Part shown: positions 9,582-17,848 of the stretch, one piece after another
How the letters are laid out: every line of letters begins with the position of its first letter
Numbering within the stretch: position 1 is the first letter of the stretch
NCBI GenBank assembly: GCA_002394205.1
Contig: DGTC01000025.1
Span: 1 to 64,000 of the forward strand
DNA: 64,000 nucleotides
Reading direction: 5' to 3'
DNA from: Lachnospira sp. UBA4346
GTDB taxonomy: Bacteria; Bacillota; Clostridia; Lachnospirales; Lachnospiraceae
The notes under the pieces: model-generated
Databases searched by the model: none
The model's input: only the letters and a program-made list of their open reading frames with translations
Told to the model about the DNA's origin: nothing
Translations under genes and position numbers: made by a program

Positions 9582-10715
9582 TTATAGATTAAGCCAGTAT
9601 AAATGTACTTCTTTTCCGAAATCCTTTAAATTTAAATTACTTAGTAACCCAAACATATTTCCTGTATTATACTCGACTGTTCCTGGACCATTTGCATCAC
9701 CGATTCTTAGTGCAGTTTCTCCATTAATATCAACCATATGAGGGCTATGAATTTCGTTGTAGTGATAATCATCAATCATATTTCCGTTATCGTCAACATC
9801 AACAGTAATCTCATCGATTGCATCATACTTTCTGCTAGATACACCATCTTCAAGCCGTTCCATTTCTCTTAAGATGTTTCCATCCGCGTCATGCCAAATA
9901 ACATATCTTTTACCCTGACGAATTGCTTTTCCGTTTTCAACACGGTATTCAACACCGTCATATATAATCGTGTTACCTACATTTCCCCAGCCACCATTCT
10001 CAATTCTTCTTTCAATGCCGTTACCTACGTTTGCCCAGCCAGACTCAATATATTTTCTTTTAATGCCACAAGAATAATCAAATCGAATTCCACCATTCTC
10101 TACATACCATGTACCGAATTCGTTCTTTTCCACACCTGTGAAGCCGAAATCTACGCCGCCATTGGTAATCTTCCACCAGCCGAACTCATTAAACGCCAAT
10201 CCGTTGTATTCGAAGTCTACTCTGCCATTCGTTACTTTCCACCAGCCGAATTCGTTGCCTACTACGCTGTTGCTAGTGTAATCTACCTGTCCGTTGTTTA
10301 CATACCACCAACCGACTGTTTCATCATACACAAGTCCTGTATCTTCAAACTGCACCTGACCGCCTACAATCTTCCACCAGCCGGCTTCGTTTTCTGCAAG
10401 TCCATTGAAAGAGAAATCTACGATACCGTTATTACACTTCCACCAGCCGACTTCATTACCAACCAAACCGTCATAATCCTTAACTGCCTGATTATCTGCG
10501 TTATATACTCTCCATGCACCGTCTGCGTCAAGGTTTAAGTGATATGCTGTGCTGTCTGCGTTATACTCCTGAGCATATGCTGTCACTGCTGTATCTGCTG
10601 CATTGCCAATACCGAAAGCCCCCACGCCGATACCAAAAGCTAATGCGCCTGCTGCTGCGATCTTTCTTACTGTTTTTGTTGTTTTATTTAATTGTGTGTG
10701 TCTGTTTTTATTCAT
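9582..10715 (-). CDS. secreted protein with WWK/WWY (NEFGWWK-type) repeats
   Basis: 377 aa. Long basic N-terminus, then a hydrophobic signal (AAAGALAFGIGVGAFGIGNAA) with likely cleavage after AYA near residue 48. About six repeats of roughly 25 residues follow (GLxxNExGWWKxxNGxVDF), the last ones degenerate. This aromatic repeat type is common in secreted Lachnospiraceae proteins and resembles wall-binding repeats. The C-terminal 110 residues (from YVIWHDADGN) match nothing I recognise and are Asp-rich. Start ATG follows GAGGGAG. A 9-bp inverted repeat flanks the ribosome site (see 10717-10763). It lies directly after the TadE-like genes, so it may be a product or partner of that machine. Confidence 0.82.
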   Translation of the reverse strand: MNKNRHTQLNKTTKTVRKIAAAGALAFGIGVGAFGIGNAADTAVTAYAQEYNADSTAYHLNLDADGAWRVYNADNQAVKDYDGLVGNEVGWWKCNNGIVDFSFNGLAENEAGWWKIVGGQVQFEDTGLVYDETVGWWYVNNGQVDYTSNSVVGNEFGWWKVTNGRVDFEYNGLAFNEFGWWKITNGGVDFGFTGVEKNEFGTWYVENGGIRFDYSCGIKRKYIESGWANVGNGIERRIENGGWGNVGNTIIYDGVEYRVENGKAIRQGKRYVIWHDADGNILREMERLEDGVSSRKYDAIDEITVDVDDNGNMIDDYHYNEIHSPHMVDINGETALRIGDANGPGTVEYNTGNMFGLLSNLNLKDFGKEVHLYWLNL

Positions 10716-10716
10716 A

Positions 10717-10763
10717 GAATTCGTCTCCCTCTCATCTTTCTTTTGTTATTTTGTGACGAATTC
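10717..10763 (-). promoter_or_regulatory. leader inverted repeat around the ribosome site of the WWK-repeat gene
   Basis: GAATTCGTC (10717-10725) and GACGAATTC (10755-10763) form a perfect 9-bp inverted repeat. The Shine-Dalgarno sequence GAGGGAG lies in the loop beside the arm that abuts the start codon. Seen directly; a role in translation control is inference. Confidence 0.5.
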
Positions 10764-10765
10764 CA

Positions 10766-11164
10766 TTATACAGTATTTTCAGAAAATAACAATACTCTCT
10801 GAATACTTATTTTTTTATTTTTATAAATCAATGGAAGCCGGAATGTTTCATGAACCAAAACATCTAACACGCCATTTCCAGCATATATGATTTGAACCTC
10901 CACCTCGCCGTTTGAAGCGATTTTCTTCTTTAATTCCTCACAAAATCTTCTTGTAATATGTTCAATTTCTTCCTCTTTCGGAATTGCTCCCATTTGCAAT
11001 GTACCACTCATCCATTCATCTTTTAATATATTCATCGCATATTCTGAGCCATTATTTAGTTCCGCACTCCGTGCATGTTCTTCTGTAAATATACAAAAAA
11101 CAATTACCATCAAATAGATTCCAATACAGCATCCGCATAATGTAATAATATTTCTCATAGACAC
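10766..11164 (-). CDS. TadE-like single-span protein (downstream member)
   Basis: 132 aa with one N-terminal membrane helix (roughly residues 5-27, CGCCIGIYLMVIVFC) and an extracellular domain of about 100 residues. Topology, size and place after a Tad-type ATPase and platform suggest a TadE/TadF-like minor pseudopilin, but I see no diagnostic family motif. It begins at the base next to the stop of the preceding gene (11165), which indicates tight translational coupling. Unknown otherwise. Confidence 0.65.
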   Translation of the reverse strand: MSMRNIITLCGCCIGIYLMVIVFCIFTEEHARSAELNNGSEYAMNILKDEWMSGTLQMGAIPKEEEIEHITRRFCEELKKKIASNGEVEVQIIYAGNGVLDVLVHETFRLPLIYKNKKISIQRVLLFSENTV

Positions 11165-11521
11165 CTACTTCTCTATATGCACATATTCATTATAATGATG
11201 TTGTTTCTGAATGGAAAACAAGTTACTTTGAATGTGATACTCTACCTGCATCTGAAACGTATAATACTGACTGCTTTCAGATGTATATTGAAATGCAACC
11301 TGCATATTTTTTTGTTGCAGATAATTTTGAATTTCCGTCTTTGTCTGCGCATCTAACTGTTCGTCTACCTTTTGTCCATGAATACATACATAATCTTCTA
11401 TGTATTTGATATGCTTATGTACATCTGTTATCTGCTGATTCATCTGAATAAAATCGATTCCCAGATAGCATATTAATGTTAAAATAATTACATACGCTGA
11501 ACTTTCTATGACACTTCTCAT
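11165..11521 (-). CDS. TadE-like single-span protein (upstream member)
   Basis: 118 aa with an N-terminal helix (residues about 8-25, AYVIILTLICYLGIDFI) preceded only by MRSVIESS, then a soluble domain rich in Gln, Tyr and charged residues. It is similar in build to its neighbour at 10766 and fits a TadE-like minor pilin of a Tad system. Assignment rests on topology and neighbourhood. Start ATG 11519-11521 follows a GGTGATGAAAT context. It is downstream of mini-pilin 3. Confidence 0.65.
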   Translation of the reverse strand: MRSVIESSAYVIILTLICYLGIDFIQMNQQITDVHKHIKYIEDYVCIHGQKVDEQLDAQTKTEIQNYLQQKNMQVAFQYTSESSQYYTFQMQVEYHIQSNLFSIQKQHHYNEYVHIEK

Positions 11522-11559
11522 ATTTCATCACCTGTATTTTATTTCATTATTATCAAAAT

Positions 11560-11700
11560 TTATTGAAATAGAATTACAGACAGCATTTTACTTATGATTT
11601 CCCGATACTGCAATAATATATATCCGAAAATATATATTCCAGCCATACTTCCCAGCAGACTTACAATTGCCTTTCCATACTCTTCTATCATTTCACTCAT
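11560..11700 (-). CDS. Flp-like mini-pilin 3 (46 aa, no leader)
   Basis: 46-codon ORF beginning MSEMIEEYGK, followed by a hydrophobic helix (AIVSLLGSMAGIYIFGYILL) and a short tail. The MxExIExYG start matches the EYG block at the N-terminus of mature Flp pilins (for example xIEYGLIAA), but there is no prepilin leader ahead of it. A weak ribosome site (GGGGGT) lies about 8 bases upstream. The same nine-residue start occurs in the ORFs at 11807 and 14494, which makes chance unlikely. Confidence 0.75.
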   Translation of the reverse strand: MSEMIEEYGKAIVSLLGSMAGIYIFGYILLQYREIISKMLSVILFQ

Positions 11701-11806
11701 TTTCAAACCCCCATTCTGTAATTCTATTTTCTTTTGTCACCGATTCAAAAATAAACTTATAATCATTTACGTCATATGATTAATCTTCGTTCAGACTGTT
11801 ACGGCT

Positions 11807-11905
11807 TTATACATTTGTTAATATCTTAACAAACAGCATAATAAATGTTCCCACTACCGGTATTGCTGTCACAACAGCACCATATTCTTCTACTATTTCT
11901 TCCAT
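11807..11905 (-). CDS. Flp-like mini-pilin 2 (32 aa, no leader)
   Basis: 32-codon ORF starting MEEIVEEYGA, then one hydrophobic helix (VVTAIPVVGTFIMLFVKIL) and almost nothing else. A good ribosome site (GAAGGAG) sits about 6 bases upstream of the ATG at 11903-11905. It lies 54 bp after the TadBC-like gene and is a paralogue of the ORFs at 11560 and 14494. At this size the protein is essentially a pilin N-terminal helix. Confidence 0.72.
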   Translation of the reverse strand: MEEIVEEYGAVVTAIPVVGTFIMLFVKILTNV

Positions 11906-11959
11906 CTTTCTCCTTCTATATACACCTAATATTATGTACCTTTTGTTTCCTTTTATTGT

Positions 11960-13456
11960 CTACAAATAATTAGTAACAACCAGCATCATATCAATTGCAA
12001 TCTTAAATGATACAAAAAATGTCGGTATATACTCTGCGAATTTCATCGCACTAATCTGATCTTGATTCTTATGCTCTTCATAGCGATTCATCAGTTCATA
12101 ATTCCGTTCAATCAGACTGTGTATTGTCTCATCAATTCTGTCTGCCGTCATCTCTGTCATTGAATACAATGTATGTACTGTCGTTGTAATATCAAGAATT
12201 CCAAATTGTCCCATAAAGTGATAGTAAGGTTCTACGGCTCCCGGACTTTCTTCCAACTCGAAAATAAACTGTTGTAAAGATTCCTGCATAACCACGGGAC
12301 ATTGTTCATATGTATTTTCAATTGCTGACAACATCGGTTCCTCCTGAAGCCGCAGTGCCACATCACGCAGCCAATTTGAAAAGCCAATAAAAACATCCTC
12401 CCGAATTCTTGCTTTTGCTCTGGCAATATTATCCTGCGGCAAATAAATCATATACGCTAAGAATACCGCCAATACACCGAACCATATATATTGCTGATAC
12501 CATACAAGTCCAGCTCCTGCTAATCCAATCAACACATACAAGGGCAGCGAATGTTTCCGTACTTGATTTGCTGAGGTATGAAATGCAAGCTGATAATCCT
12601 TTATTATCTGTTTTTCGCTGCGTTCTGCCTTTTCCCAATCTGCCGTAAAATGGCATTGCGTGTATACAAAAAATAATAGATTTAAAATCAGAAACACGGC
12701 AGAACCCGCCTGATACCCCCATTCCTGTGTAATATCAATATGAATTTCCGACACTCCTTTTAGAATCTGTGCAATCATTACCGATGCACCTGCTAAAAGA
12801 AAACTAAGCACGATTCCAACTGCAAGTGTTGTCTTAATCCGACCAATTTCTTTCTGATGTTTTCGTACACGTTTTCCCCAATGGTCAAAATCCATTAAAA
12901 GAACCTGCAATGCCCTTTGATATTTGCCTCCATTTTTCTCTACAGATATTAGAAATTTATGCAGCGTTGTAATACGACTGCTCTGATACTCCTGTTCAAT
13001 CATGTGCAATGCACGTTCATATACATATTCTGTATCATTATATTCTAATTCCTCCTGTGCCTTCCTGATATACCGCTGCAAATCTCCCTGCACAACTTTT
13101 GCCGTATCTTCCAACGCCAAGCTAATCTTTGGCTGACGCTGGAAAGAATATACCATTTGATGCAAATACATATCTATATCAAAAAATCGCTTCTGATGAT
13201 ATGTATTCACCGCCATGGCACGAACGAATCTAGGTACACACAGTAAACCGGCTGCAACCACAACAAATCCCATCATCATATTTAACTGATAGAGAAATGC
13301 TGTTCCTACCGTTATAAGTAGCATCAGCCCCCACTGACTTATATATTTTTTTACAGAGTATTGTTCTCCACAATGATGATATACCTGCTCAATTGGCTGA
13401 TAGGCAAAATACTTCCCTACACGTCCAAATTTTTTCTTAAATATAAGTTTTTTCAT
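11960..13456 (-). CDS. TadB-TadC-like fused inner-membrane platform protein
   Basis: 498 aa. Paired membrane helices near residues 42-80, 205-267 and 303-340, and one at the C-terminus (about 475-498). Two cytoplasmic helical lobes (about 85-205 and 345-470) resemble the T2SSF fold of type II/IV secretion platforms. Canonical Tad loci encode two proteins of about 300 aa (TadB and TadC), so this looks like both in one chain. It overlaps the ATPase gene by 20 bp, indicating translational coupling. It is predicted to be the membrane anchor for the ATPase and to extract or assemble pilin subunits. The fusion reading is inference from helix layout. Confidence 0.75.
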   Translation of the reverse strand: MKKLIFKKKFGRVGKYFAYQPIEQVYHHCGEQYSVKKYISQWGLMLLITVGTAFLYQLNMMMGFVVVAAGLLCVPRFVRAMAVNTYHQKRFFDIDMYLHQMVYSFQRQPKISLALEDTAKVVQGDLQRYIRKAQEELEYNDTEYVYERALHMIEQEYQSSRITTLHKFLISVEKNGGKYQRALQVLLMDFDHWGKRVRKHQKEIGRIKTTLAVGIVLSFLLAGASVMIAQILKGVSEIHIDITQEWGYQAGSAVFLILNLLFFVYTQCHFTADWEKAERSEKQIIKDYQLAFHTSANQVRKHSLPLYVLIGLAGAGLVWYQQYIWFGVLAVFLAYMIYLPQDNIARAKARIREDVFIGFSNWLRDVALRLQEEPMLSAIENTYEQCPVVMQESLQQFIFELEESPGAVEPYYHFMGQFGILDITTTVHTLYSMTEMTADRIDETIHSLIERNYELMNRYEEHKNQDQISAMKFAEYIPTFFVSFKIAIDMMLVVTNYL

Positions 13457-14477
13457 ATATTTCCGTTATCCCATATTTATTGAATTTATCCTGAATCTGT
13501 TTCGGAGGTGACTTGCGTGTAAATGTTCCATTATCATATATGATTGTACAGGTATTGATACCATTTTCTCTTGAAAAGAATCCGACCTGTGTAATCTTTC
13601 TATGTTCGTTTTTGTCACACTCCACAACAATTCCAAGATCAATATACTGATAAATGCTGTTCATAAACCGTTCCGATACATTGCTTTCCCCCAACATGTT
13701 ATACATTCTGTCCGGAAGAGACTCGACCTGATCAAGATGCATCGTTGTCATACAATATGCCCCTGTTGAAAGACTATTTAACAAATCAACCACTTCCGGT
13801 CCTCTCGATTCTGACAACAAAAGCCAGTCAATATTATGACGCAATCCTGCCTTAATAATCTGTGAGTACGAAAACTTATCATCCACATAGAATTCTGCAC
13901 ATTTTTTCCCGGGATTAATCATTCGATAGTGAATCTCCTGATTATCTTCATATACACCAACTTTTTCATTTGCCGGAATCCAGGTTGACATATATTTCAA
14001 CAATTCTGTCTTACCTGCATGTGGTTGTCCACCAATAACACAATTACAATGTCCCAGCACACAGTTCTCTATCAGATTAACCAGTTCTTCCGGTGCATAT
14101 CCGGTTTCGACGAGGGTTTCATGTGCAAATCGCAGTCTGCGCGGAATTTTACGAATGGTAACACTCTTTTTTCCACATCTGGATTCATGCCAAATAGAAA
14201 TTCGCAACTCATCTGTATTTGCCTCAAGCACTGGATATGCCCTATTAAATGGTACTCGCATAATATTAGCTAATCGAATCGCCATATTCTCCACATAACT
14301 CTCTGTAAGTTTCTTATCAGATACGTAGCATCCTTTCGTCAAATCTGTTATCCACAGCTGATAACCATCCCATTCAATATCAGTCACATTTTCATTTTCA
14401 ATTTCTTCGTCCAATTCTTTAAATAATGCAGACTGATTCTGTTTAATCAGGGATTGAATTGAATTTGCTTCTATCAA
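13437..14477 (-). CDS. tadA: TadA/CpaF-family secretion ATPase
   Basis: 346-aa T2SSE/CpaF-type ATPase that would power pilus assembly or secretion. The Walker A loop GGQPHAGKTE is at residues 149-158, the Asp box YEDNQEIHY near 176-184, Walker B WLLLSESRG at 218-226 with its glutamate, and the His box MTTMHLD at 243-249. The N-terminal domain (1 to about 120) contains the PVLEANTDE and VTIRKIPRRL blocks typical of CpaF. It is somewhat shorter than usual TadA proteins (about 400-450 aa). It starts 16 bp after mini-pilin 1 ends and overlaps the platform gene. No TadZ, CpaB, secretin or prepilin peptidase gene lies nearby. Confidence 0.9.
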   Translation of the reverse strand: MIEANSIQSLIKQNQSALFKELDEEIENENVTDIEWDGYQLWITDLTKGCYVSDKKLTESYVENMAIRLANIMRVPFNRAYPVLEANTDELRISIWHESRCGKKSVTIRKIPRRLRFAHETLVETGYAPEELVNLIENCVLGHCNCVIGGQPHAGKTELLKYMSTWIPANEKVGVYEDNQEIHYRMINPGKKCAEFYVDDKFSYSQIIKAGLRHNIDWLLLSESRGPEVVDLLNSLSTGAYCMTTMHLDQVESLPDRMYNMLGESNVSERFMNSIYQYIDLGIVVECDKNEHRKITQVGFFSRENGINTCTIIYDNGTFTRKSPPKQIQDKFNKYGITEIYEKTYI

Positions 14478-14493
14478 CTTTTACAATTCCTTT

Positions 14494-14685
14494 CTATGGC
14501 TGTCCCTGTTCTGCCTGCGTACTCTGTAACGCATTATTTATCTCCTGCTCATATGTAATTCCCTTAACTGCCTCTTGTGTCTTACCACTTACAATTCCTA
14601 CAACTGCTGCCGTTAATAATACTGCTGCTAGTACACCTGCTAATGCCACCACTACTTTTCCATAATGTTCAATGATTTCACTCAT
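14494..14685 (-). CDS. Flp-like mini-pilin 1 (63 aa, no leader)
   Basis: 63 aa beginning MSEIIEHYGK, then a helix VVVALAGVLAAVLLTAAVVG and a polar C-terminus rich in Gln, Glu and Asn. A strong ribosome site (AAGGAG) lies upstream. It is the first and longest of three paralogous small proteins in the locus, preceding the ATPase, the usual place for the major Flp pilin. It lacks the positively charged leader and the Gly before the EY motif found in Flp prepilins. Confidence 0.78.
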   Translation of the reverse strand: MSEIIEHYGKVVVALAGVLAAVLLTAAVVGIVSGKTQEAVKGITYEQEINNALQSTQAEQGQP

Positions 14686-15171
14686 ACATTTCTCCTTTAC
14701 AATTGCATCATTTAAAAATATTTTTTTGACAACGAAATCAATCTATAAATTGCTTCGTTCTGAATTTTATAATTCATTGGAATAATTGAGAACGACCGTG
14801 TATTTCGCATACACATTTACGTAGACCTAATATTCAATCTTTAAATACGTGTCTGTCGTATATTCTCTAAGAGATACCTGATAATCAGGTATAATAGATT
14901 CTGGATACATCCATACAAACAGCTTCCGTACGGATTTTCCGTTCATTATACGTCCACTGTTATATATTAATTAAAGAGCTCTTTCAGTAATAGAATATCA
15001 CTTTTCTTTTTATTTGTAAAGTATTTTTTTGATTTATTTCTATTTTTTGTAACTATTATATAGTAAAACACAAAAAATCAGCATCTTCATTAAGAAAGAC
15101 TGTGCTGCTGTGTATTTTATGTTATGAGCTATATTTATGTTAGGGTTATAGGAACAAATTTTCTATAATAA
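14686..15171. promoter_or_regulatory. long gene-free leader of the Tad-like operon, rich in inverted repeats
   Basis: No convincing gene. It holds a perfect 19-bp palindrome with one central base (ATACCTGAT-A-ATCAGGTAT, 14874-14892), an imperfect inverted repeat next to it (about 14854-14874), GTGTAT/ATACAC (14799-14815), and ACGGA/TCCGT (about 14934-14946). The density of small dyads suggests an operator or structured 5' leader for the minus-strand Tad-like operon. No known riboswitch consensus, including both c-di-GMP classes, is visible. Confidence 0.45.
14874..14892. promoter_or_regulatory. perfect 9-1-9 palindrome, candidate operator
   Basis: ATACCTGAT-A-ATCAGGTAT is symmetric over 9 bp per arm. 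On the minus strand a TATTAT -10-like box immediately precedes it. It lies about 190 bp upstream of mini-pilin 1. Binding protein unknown. Confidence 0.45.
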
Positions 15172-15210
15172 AAAAATACGGATAGAAACTTTACATCCAT
15201 CCGTATTTTT
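15172..15210 (-). terminator. intrinsic terminator downstream of murF
   Basis: A perfect 12-bp stem, 15172-15183 with 15199-15210, has a T run on either strand. It lies 24 bp after the murF stop and can also work in the other orientation. Confidence 0.85.
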
Positions 15211-15234
15211 AACACATTGTTTATTTTACTATAA

Positions 15235-16629
15235 TTACATCTGCTGAATCGCTTCAATTACCTTTGGAAATTCCATTCCATGTGACGCTTTCACAAGAAT
15301 CTGATCTCCCGTCTGTAATAATGCCGGCAATGCCGCAATCAAATCCTCTCTGGTATCATAAGAATGTACTTCACAAGGACTATCCGAATGAATATGTTCC
15401 TGTGCACCTTTTGCAATCTGTTTTGCAAGGGAACCTGCCGTTATCAACACATCAACAGACTGATCTGCTAAATATGCACCAACTTCGTAATGCAGCTGTT
15501 CTTCATTCACTCCCAATTCAAACATATCGCCTAAGATACTTACTTTGCGTCCCTTTGCCGTAGCTAATACATCAATAGATGACTTCATTGATACCGGATT
15601 CGCATTATAACAATCATCCAAAATCAAAAAACGTTCTGTACGAATGATATGACCACGTCCTGCAATCGTCTCAAGTGCTGCAATACCTTTCTGAATCTGC
15701 ACTGATGTCAAGCCTAATGCAGCACCAACACAAGCTGCTGCCATTGCATTATAGACCATATGCTCTCCAGCAACCGGAATCTGAATTGCAAAATCAGAAA
15801 CGCCGTCTGCTGTCTGCACCTGATGAAGTGTACACGCCATTCCTTCTAATCCAAGATTTTCAATCGTATCGGCATATACGCCGGATTGGTTGTGAATTCC
15901 AAATGTAACCGGCTTCTTTCCATGCACCTCCGTCACGGTAATCAACTTATCATCATCACCATTTAAAATGGCAATTCCATCCGGATTCATAGACTGAAAA
16001 ATCTCTGTTTTTGCCTGCAAAATGCCATCTCTTGTCTTAAGATTTTCTAAATGACATAAACCAATATTTGTAATTACACAGATATCCGGCTTTGCCATCT
16101 TTGTTAATCTGGTCATTTCGCCAAAATCACTAATGCCCATCTCTAAGACGGCAACTTCATCTTCGGGCTTCAATCGGAAAATCGTAAGCGGTACACCGAT
16201 TTCATTATTAAAATTCCCCTGTGTCTTGAGCACACGATATTTTGCAGCAAGAACAGAAGCAATCGTCTCTTTGGTACTTGTTTTCCCAACACTTCCTGTA
16301 ATTCCAACTACTTTAACATCTAAATTGCTCCTATACAACTCTGCCAATGCCTTCAAAGCTACAAGTGAGGACTTTACCTGAATATATGGTCTGCTTTCTC
16401 CTTCCAGCACATGCTCCGAAATACAGCACAATGCACCTTTGTTAAAACATTCACCAATATATGTATGTCCATCACTTCTTGCACCACAAATGGCAACAAA
16501 TAAACTGCCCTGCTCCACCTGACGGCTATCAATTGTAATACTGCTTACTTCCCTGCTAAGACACGCTTGTGGTCCGTGATATACACCGCCACACGCCTGT
16601 GCCATAGCTTCTATTGTCATACCCTTCAT
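15235..16629 (-). CDS. murF: UDP-MurNAc-tripeptide-D-alanyl-D-alanine ligase MurF
   Basis: Adds D-Ala-D-Ala to the UDP-MurNAc tripeptide, the last cytoplasmic step of the peptidoglycan precursor. The Mur ligase N-domain holds the ISITIDSRQ-type block, the P-loop GITGSVGKTST starts near residue 109, the central domain holds LEMGISDFGEM and NIGLCHLE, and the C-terminal domain holds DDCYNANPVSM. I prefer the ATG at 16627-16629 (464 aa). The frame extends six codons to a GTG at 16647 but with no better ribosome site. It lies 103 bp after ddl on the same strand, the usual ddl-murF pairing. Confidence 0.95.
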   Translation of the reverse strand: MKGMTIEAMAQACGGVYHGPQACLSREVSSITIDSRQVEQGSLFVAICGARSDGHTYIGECFNKGALCCISEHVLEGESRPYIQVKSSLVALKALAELYRSNLDVKVVGITGSVGKTSTKETIASVLAAKYRVLKTQGNFNNEIGVPLTIFRLKPEDEVAVLEMGISDFGEMTRLTKMAKPDICVITNIGLCHLENLKTRDGILQAKTEIFQSMNPDGIAILNGDDDKLITVTEVHGKKPVTFGIHNQSGVYADTIENLGLEGMACTLHQVQTADGVSDFAIQIPVAGEHMVYNAMAAACVGAALGLTSVQIQKGIAALETIAGRGHIIRTERFLILDDCYNANPVSMKSSIDVLATAKGRKVSILGDMFELGVNEEQLHYEVGAYLADQSVDVLITAGSLAKQIAKGAQEHIHSDSPCEVHSYDTREDLIAALPALLQTGDQILVKASHGMEFPKVIEAIQQM

Positions 16630-16732
16630 TCTAAAATCTTCTTCCACTACTTTTTATTTTGCCAAATGCGCTTTATCTGTTCACAAACGGCACTGCTTTT
16701 CGATTTTCTATTTATAATCTGTAATTGACGTT

Positions 16733-17770
16733 TTAAGCCTCATACTTCTTCATTGATACATCAATTAAATGCTGTGTCAAGTCATCATAAGACTTTCCAA
16801 TTGCTTCTGCTTCTAATGGAATCAGACTTGTTGGTGTCATTCCCGGTAATGTATTAATCTCTAAGCAGTAAATATTTCCATCTTTGTCAAGCATCTCATC
16901 TACTCTTGCATACGTTGTAACTCCTGCTGCTTCACATGCCTTTTCTGCCCAACGCTGCATCTTTTCTGTTGTCTCCTTTGACAAATCAGCCGGACAAATA
17001 TGGTCTGTTGCGCCATCTTTGTATTTATTTTCGTAGTCATAGAATCCCTGTAATGGAACGATTTCTACGATTGGCAATGCCTTGCCGTCTACAACTGCAA
17101 CAGAAAATTCCCTTCCCTTAATGCACTCTTCTACAAGAATCTTATCTTCATACCGGAACGCTTCATTAACTGCCTGAACAAATGCTTCTTCTGTCTCAGC
17201 AATCGATACACCAACGCTTGAACCGCCACAACATGGCTTTACAACACATGGATATGGCACATATTCTAACTTATGACCTTTCTTTAATGCAACGCCCTTC
17301 GGCATCGGAATTCCTTCTGATAAGAGAACTTTCTTTGTTAATTCTTTATCCATTGAAATGGCACTGCTCAAATATCCTGTTCCTGTATAACGGATTCCAA
17401 GTAAATCAAACGTCCCCTGAATCTTACCGTCTTCACCATTTGAACCATGCAGTCCCATAAATACAATATCTGCTGCCTTGCAATATTCTAATACATTCTT
17501 ACCGAAAAATGATTCATTTTTCTTTGTTCTTTCTGCAACAATTCCCGGTACTTCCTTTGTCTTTGATAATAATTCTTTTGCAAGTGCTTCTAAATCATTA
17601 TCATCTGCAAAAAAAGCATCACTTGTTGCATATTTTTCTGTTCCTAAAAATACATCTATAACATTTACCTGATGACCGTTTCTTCTCAAAGATGCTCCGA
17701 CATGTGTACCTGTACTAATCGAAATATCACGTTCTGTACTTGTTCCACCTGCTAATACTACAATCTTCAT
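16733..17770 (-). CDS. ddl: D-alanine-D-alanine ligase
   Basis: 345-aa ATP-grasp enzyme that joins two D-Ala for peptidoglycan, supplying the MurF downstream. N-terminal AGGTSTERDISISTG loop, MGLHGSNGEDG block near residue 112, GTGYLSSAISMDK substrate loop, and the ATP-grasp metal site EINTLPGMT near residue 305. The Tyr in YTGTGY is in the place usual for D-Ala-D-Ala rather than D-Ala-D-Lac enzymes. That specificity reading is inference. Confidence 0.95.
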   Translation of the reverse strand: MKIVVLAGGTSTERDISISTGTHVGASLRRNGHQVNVIDVFLGTEKYATSDAFFADDNDLEALAKELLSKTKEVPGIVAERTKKNESFFGKNVLEYCKAADIVFMGLHGSNGEDGKIQGTFDLLGIRYTGTGYLSSAISMDKELTKKVLLSEGIPMPKGVALKKGHKLEYVPYPCVVKPCCGGSSVGVSIAETEEAFVQAVNEAFRYEDKILVEECIKGREFSVAVVDGKALPIVEIVPLQGFYDYENKYKDGATDHICPADLSKETTEKMQRWAEKACEAAGVTTYARVDEMLDKDGNIYCLEINTLPGMTPTSLIPLEAEAIGKSYDDLTQHLIDVSMKKYEA

Positions 17771-17848
17771 ATTCTCTCCATTCTGTCTCTTTTTAAAGTT
17801 TTGCCGTTCCTTAATATATCACTTTCCCATATGTTATGCAATATACCT

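Noticed and set aside
9891..10538. 215-aa plus-strand ORF opposite the WWK-repeat gene
   Set aside because: Its repeated PPAE/PPTD-like pattern is the antisense of GWW repeats; no ribosome site; the minus-strand gene has signal peptide and repeats.
14686..15171. c-di-GMP riboswitch controlling the Tad-like operon
   Set aside because: Neither class I nor class II conserved core is visible; only small dyads were seen.
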